From Candidatus Caldarchaeum sp. (GTDB taxonomy: Archaea > Thermoproteota > Nitrososphaeria_A > Caldarchaeales > Caldarchaeaceae): 5,343 nt of DNA. A model generated the notes under the pieces. The model made no database searches, was not told the DNA's origin, and worked only from the letters and a program-made list of their open reading frames with translations. This document shows positions 4,147-5,343 of the stretch, piece by piece. The translations under genes and the position numbers were made by a program. The stretch's first letter is position 1. Every line of letters starts with the position of its first letter. The stretch spans positions 1 through 5,343 of the forward strand of contig JANWZU010000084.1 of assembly GCA_025054795.1 (NCBI GenBank), given 5' to 3'.

Positions 4147-5343
4147 ATGGACGTAAAGAAGACCGCTTTGAAATGGGCTCTCAGGAACGCGGCCGAACAC
4201 GGTGGCAAGGCCTCTGCAGCCGCTGTTTTGGCGAAGGTGTTGGGTGAGAACCCTACTCTGAGGTCTATGGTTAAGGAGGTTAGGCTTGCTGTCGAGCAGG
4301 TTGTTGAAGAGGTTAATGCCCTCAGCTTGGAGCAGCAGAGGGCCATGCTGGCCGAGCTTGCGCCGGACGAGGCTGTAGAGAAAAAAGCATCAGCTGAGAG
4401 AGCTTTACCTCCTCTGCCTTATGCTGCATACGGGAAGGTTGTGACGAGGCTTCCTCCAGAGCCCAGCGGATACATGCATCTAGGACACGCTTTAGCGGGT
4501 ATTATCAACGAACACTACGCAAGGAAGTATGGTGGGAAACTATGGCTTAGGTTTGAGGATACAAACCCTAGGAAAGTCAAGAAAATCTACTATGACAGCT
4601 TCAGGAAAGGGTATGAATGGCTCGGAATAGCTTGGGATTTTGAGAAGAACAACTCAGACGACATGGACACCTACTACAAGTATGGATACAACCTTGTCCA
4701 GAGAGGCCTTATTTATGCATGCTTCTGCAAGGCGGAGGAAATGCACCGCCAGAGGGCTGAGGCTGTTGGATGCGTCCACAGAGGCTTAGAAGCTGTTGAA
4801 AACGCCGAAGTGTGGCTCAAGGCAGTTAGCGGGTCCTACGGCGAGGGGGAAGTGTCGTTCAGGCTGAAAGGCCAGCTCTCAAGCCCCAACACAGCGATGA
4901 GAGACCCTGTCCTCTTCAGAATAGTCGACCATCCACATCCATTGACAGGCAGGGACTACCGCCTGTGGCCAACCTACGACTTCGCAGCAGCGGTTCAGGA
5001 CGCTCTGTGCGGCGTCACGCATGTTTTGCGGAGCAGCGAGTTTGCCTTCAGAGACGAGCTTCAAAACCACATAAGAAACCTGCTGGGGCTTCCGAACCCG
5101 GTTTACGTCGAGTTCTCACGGTTCGAGTTTAAGGGAGTTCCAACCTCCAAGAGGATAATCAGGGAGCTTATTGAGAAAAAACTGGTGGAGGGGTGGGACG
5201 ACCCACGTCTAACGACTATCGAAGCAGTACGAAGAAGTGGGGTGGTTCCGAAAGCCATACGTGAGTTCACCTTGAGCTACGCGGGGATAAGCCAAGCTAA
5301 GAAAGAATACGACTGGAGCCTCCTCCACAGCATAAACCGCAAG
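4147..5343 (+). CDS. gltX: Glutamyl-tRNA synthetase, archaeal type, C-terminus cut by window edge
   Basis: This class I synthetase charges tRNA with glutamate. The 399 residues present begin with the archaeal helical N-terminal region, which includes RNAAEHGGKA (13-22), VLGENP (31-36) and a conserved N-x-LS near 57-60. The Rossmann catalytic domain follows: PPEPSGYMHLGHA at 103-115 with the HIGH-type motif HLGH at 111-114, LRFEDTNPRK at 134-143, a zinc-type CFC...CVH (C192, C194, C209, H211), LWPTYDF at 273-279 and the KMSKS counterpart TSKR at 333-336. GWDDPRL at 349-355 is typical. Full-length proteins are about 550-580 residues, so the anticodon-binding beta-barrels lie mostly beyond 5343. 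The ATG at 4147 is the only start after an in-frame TAG at 4123-4125. GHALAG replaces the usual GHAK/RAA. The family in archaea is often non-discriminating, also charging tRNA-Gln; that cannot be decided here. Confidence 0.95.
   Translation, partial: MDVKKTALKWALRNAAEHGGKASAAAVLAKVLGENPTLRSMVKEVRLAVEQVVEEVNALSLEQQRAMLAELAPDEAVEKKASAERALPPLPYAAYGKVVTRLPPEPSGYMHLGHALAGIINEHYARKYGGKLWLRFEDTNPRKVKKIYYDSFRKGYEWLGIAWDFEKNNSDDMDTYYKYGYNLVQRGLIYACFCKAEEMHRQRAEAVGCVHRGLEAVENAEVWLKAVSGSYGEGEVSFRLKGQLSSPNTAMRDPVLFRIVDHPHPLTGRDYRLWPTYDFAAAVQDALCGVTHVLRSSEFAFRDELQNHIRNLLGLPNPVYVEFSRFEFKGVPTSKRIIRELIEKKLVEGWDDPRLTTIEAVRRSGVVPKAIREFTLSYAGISQAKKEYDWSLLHSINRK

Overview
The window is a compact archaeal information-processing locus. 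Eight genes are packed on the minus strand (about 4030 down to 363), followed by a ninth that runs off the left edge. A tenth gene, glutamyl-tRNA synthetase, is transcribed the opposite way and runs off the right edge. The archaeal assignment rests on the gene set: eL8/L7Ae, eS28, eL24, aIF2 gamma, Rpo7, Spt4 and a GTP-dependent dephospho-CoA kinase. These families are archaeal or archaeal/eukaryotic, and their adjacency is characteristic of archaea. The divergent sequences suggest a less-studied lineage, possibly within the TACK group. That placement is only an impression, and no species can be named from the sequence alone.

In transcription order on the minus strand the layout is: ribosomal protein eL8/L7Ae (4030-3641), eS28 (3640-3416), eL24 (3408-3232), nucleoside diphosphate kinase (3220-2798), aIF2 gamma (2773-1535), a Fcf1-like PIN nuclease (1534-1154), RNA polymerase subunit Rpo7 (1107-538), Spt4 (554-363) and the dephospho-CoA kinase (382 to the edge). 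Spacing is minimal. Two junctions have the stop codon directly against the next start codon, two genes overlap the next by 17 and 20 bases, and the largest gap is 46 bases, before rpo7. This looks like one long operon, perhaps with a second promoter before rpo7. Two archaeal clusters that are usually separable (L7Ae-S28e-L24e-ndk, and aIF2 gamma-PIN-rpo7-spt4-DPCK) are joined here. The genes often found at that join elsewhere (infB, rps6e) are absent.

The 116-base divergent intergenic region (4031-4146) is the only non-coding stretch of any size. It holds the Shine-Dalgarno site for L7Ae, TATA-like sequences for both directions, and an 8-bp inverted repeat whose centre nearly coincides with a perfect 8-bp palindrome. 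The synthetase has no visible Shine-Dalgarno site and has a TATA-like box about 28 bases before its ATG, as expected for a leaderless archaeal mRNA.

The products cover ribosome structure, start-codon selection, transcription initiation and elongation, probable rRNA processing, nucleotide supply, CoA synthesis and tRNA charging. I see no mobile element, CRISPR array, stable RNA gene or defence system. The most unusual protein is aIF2 gamma, with an altered P-loop and an altered zinc knuckle.
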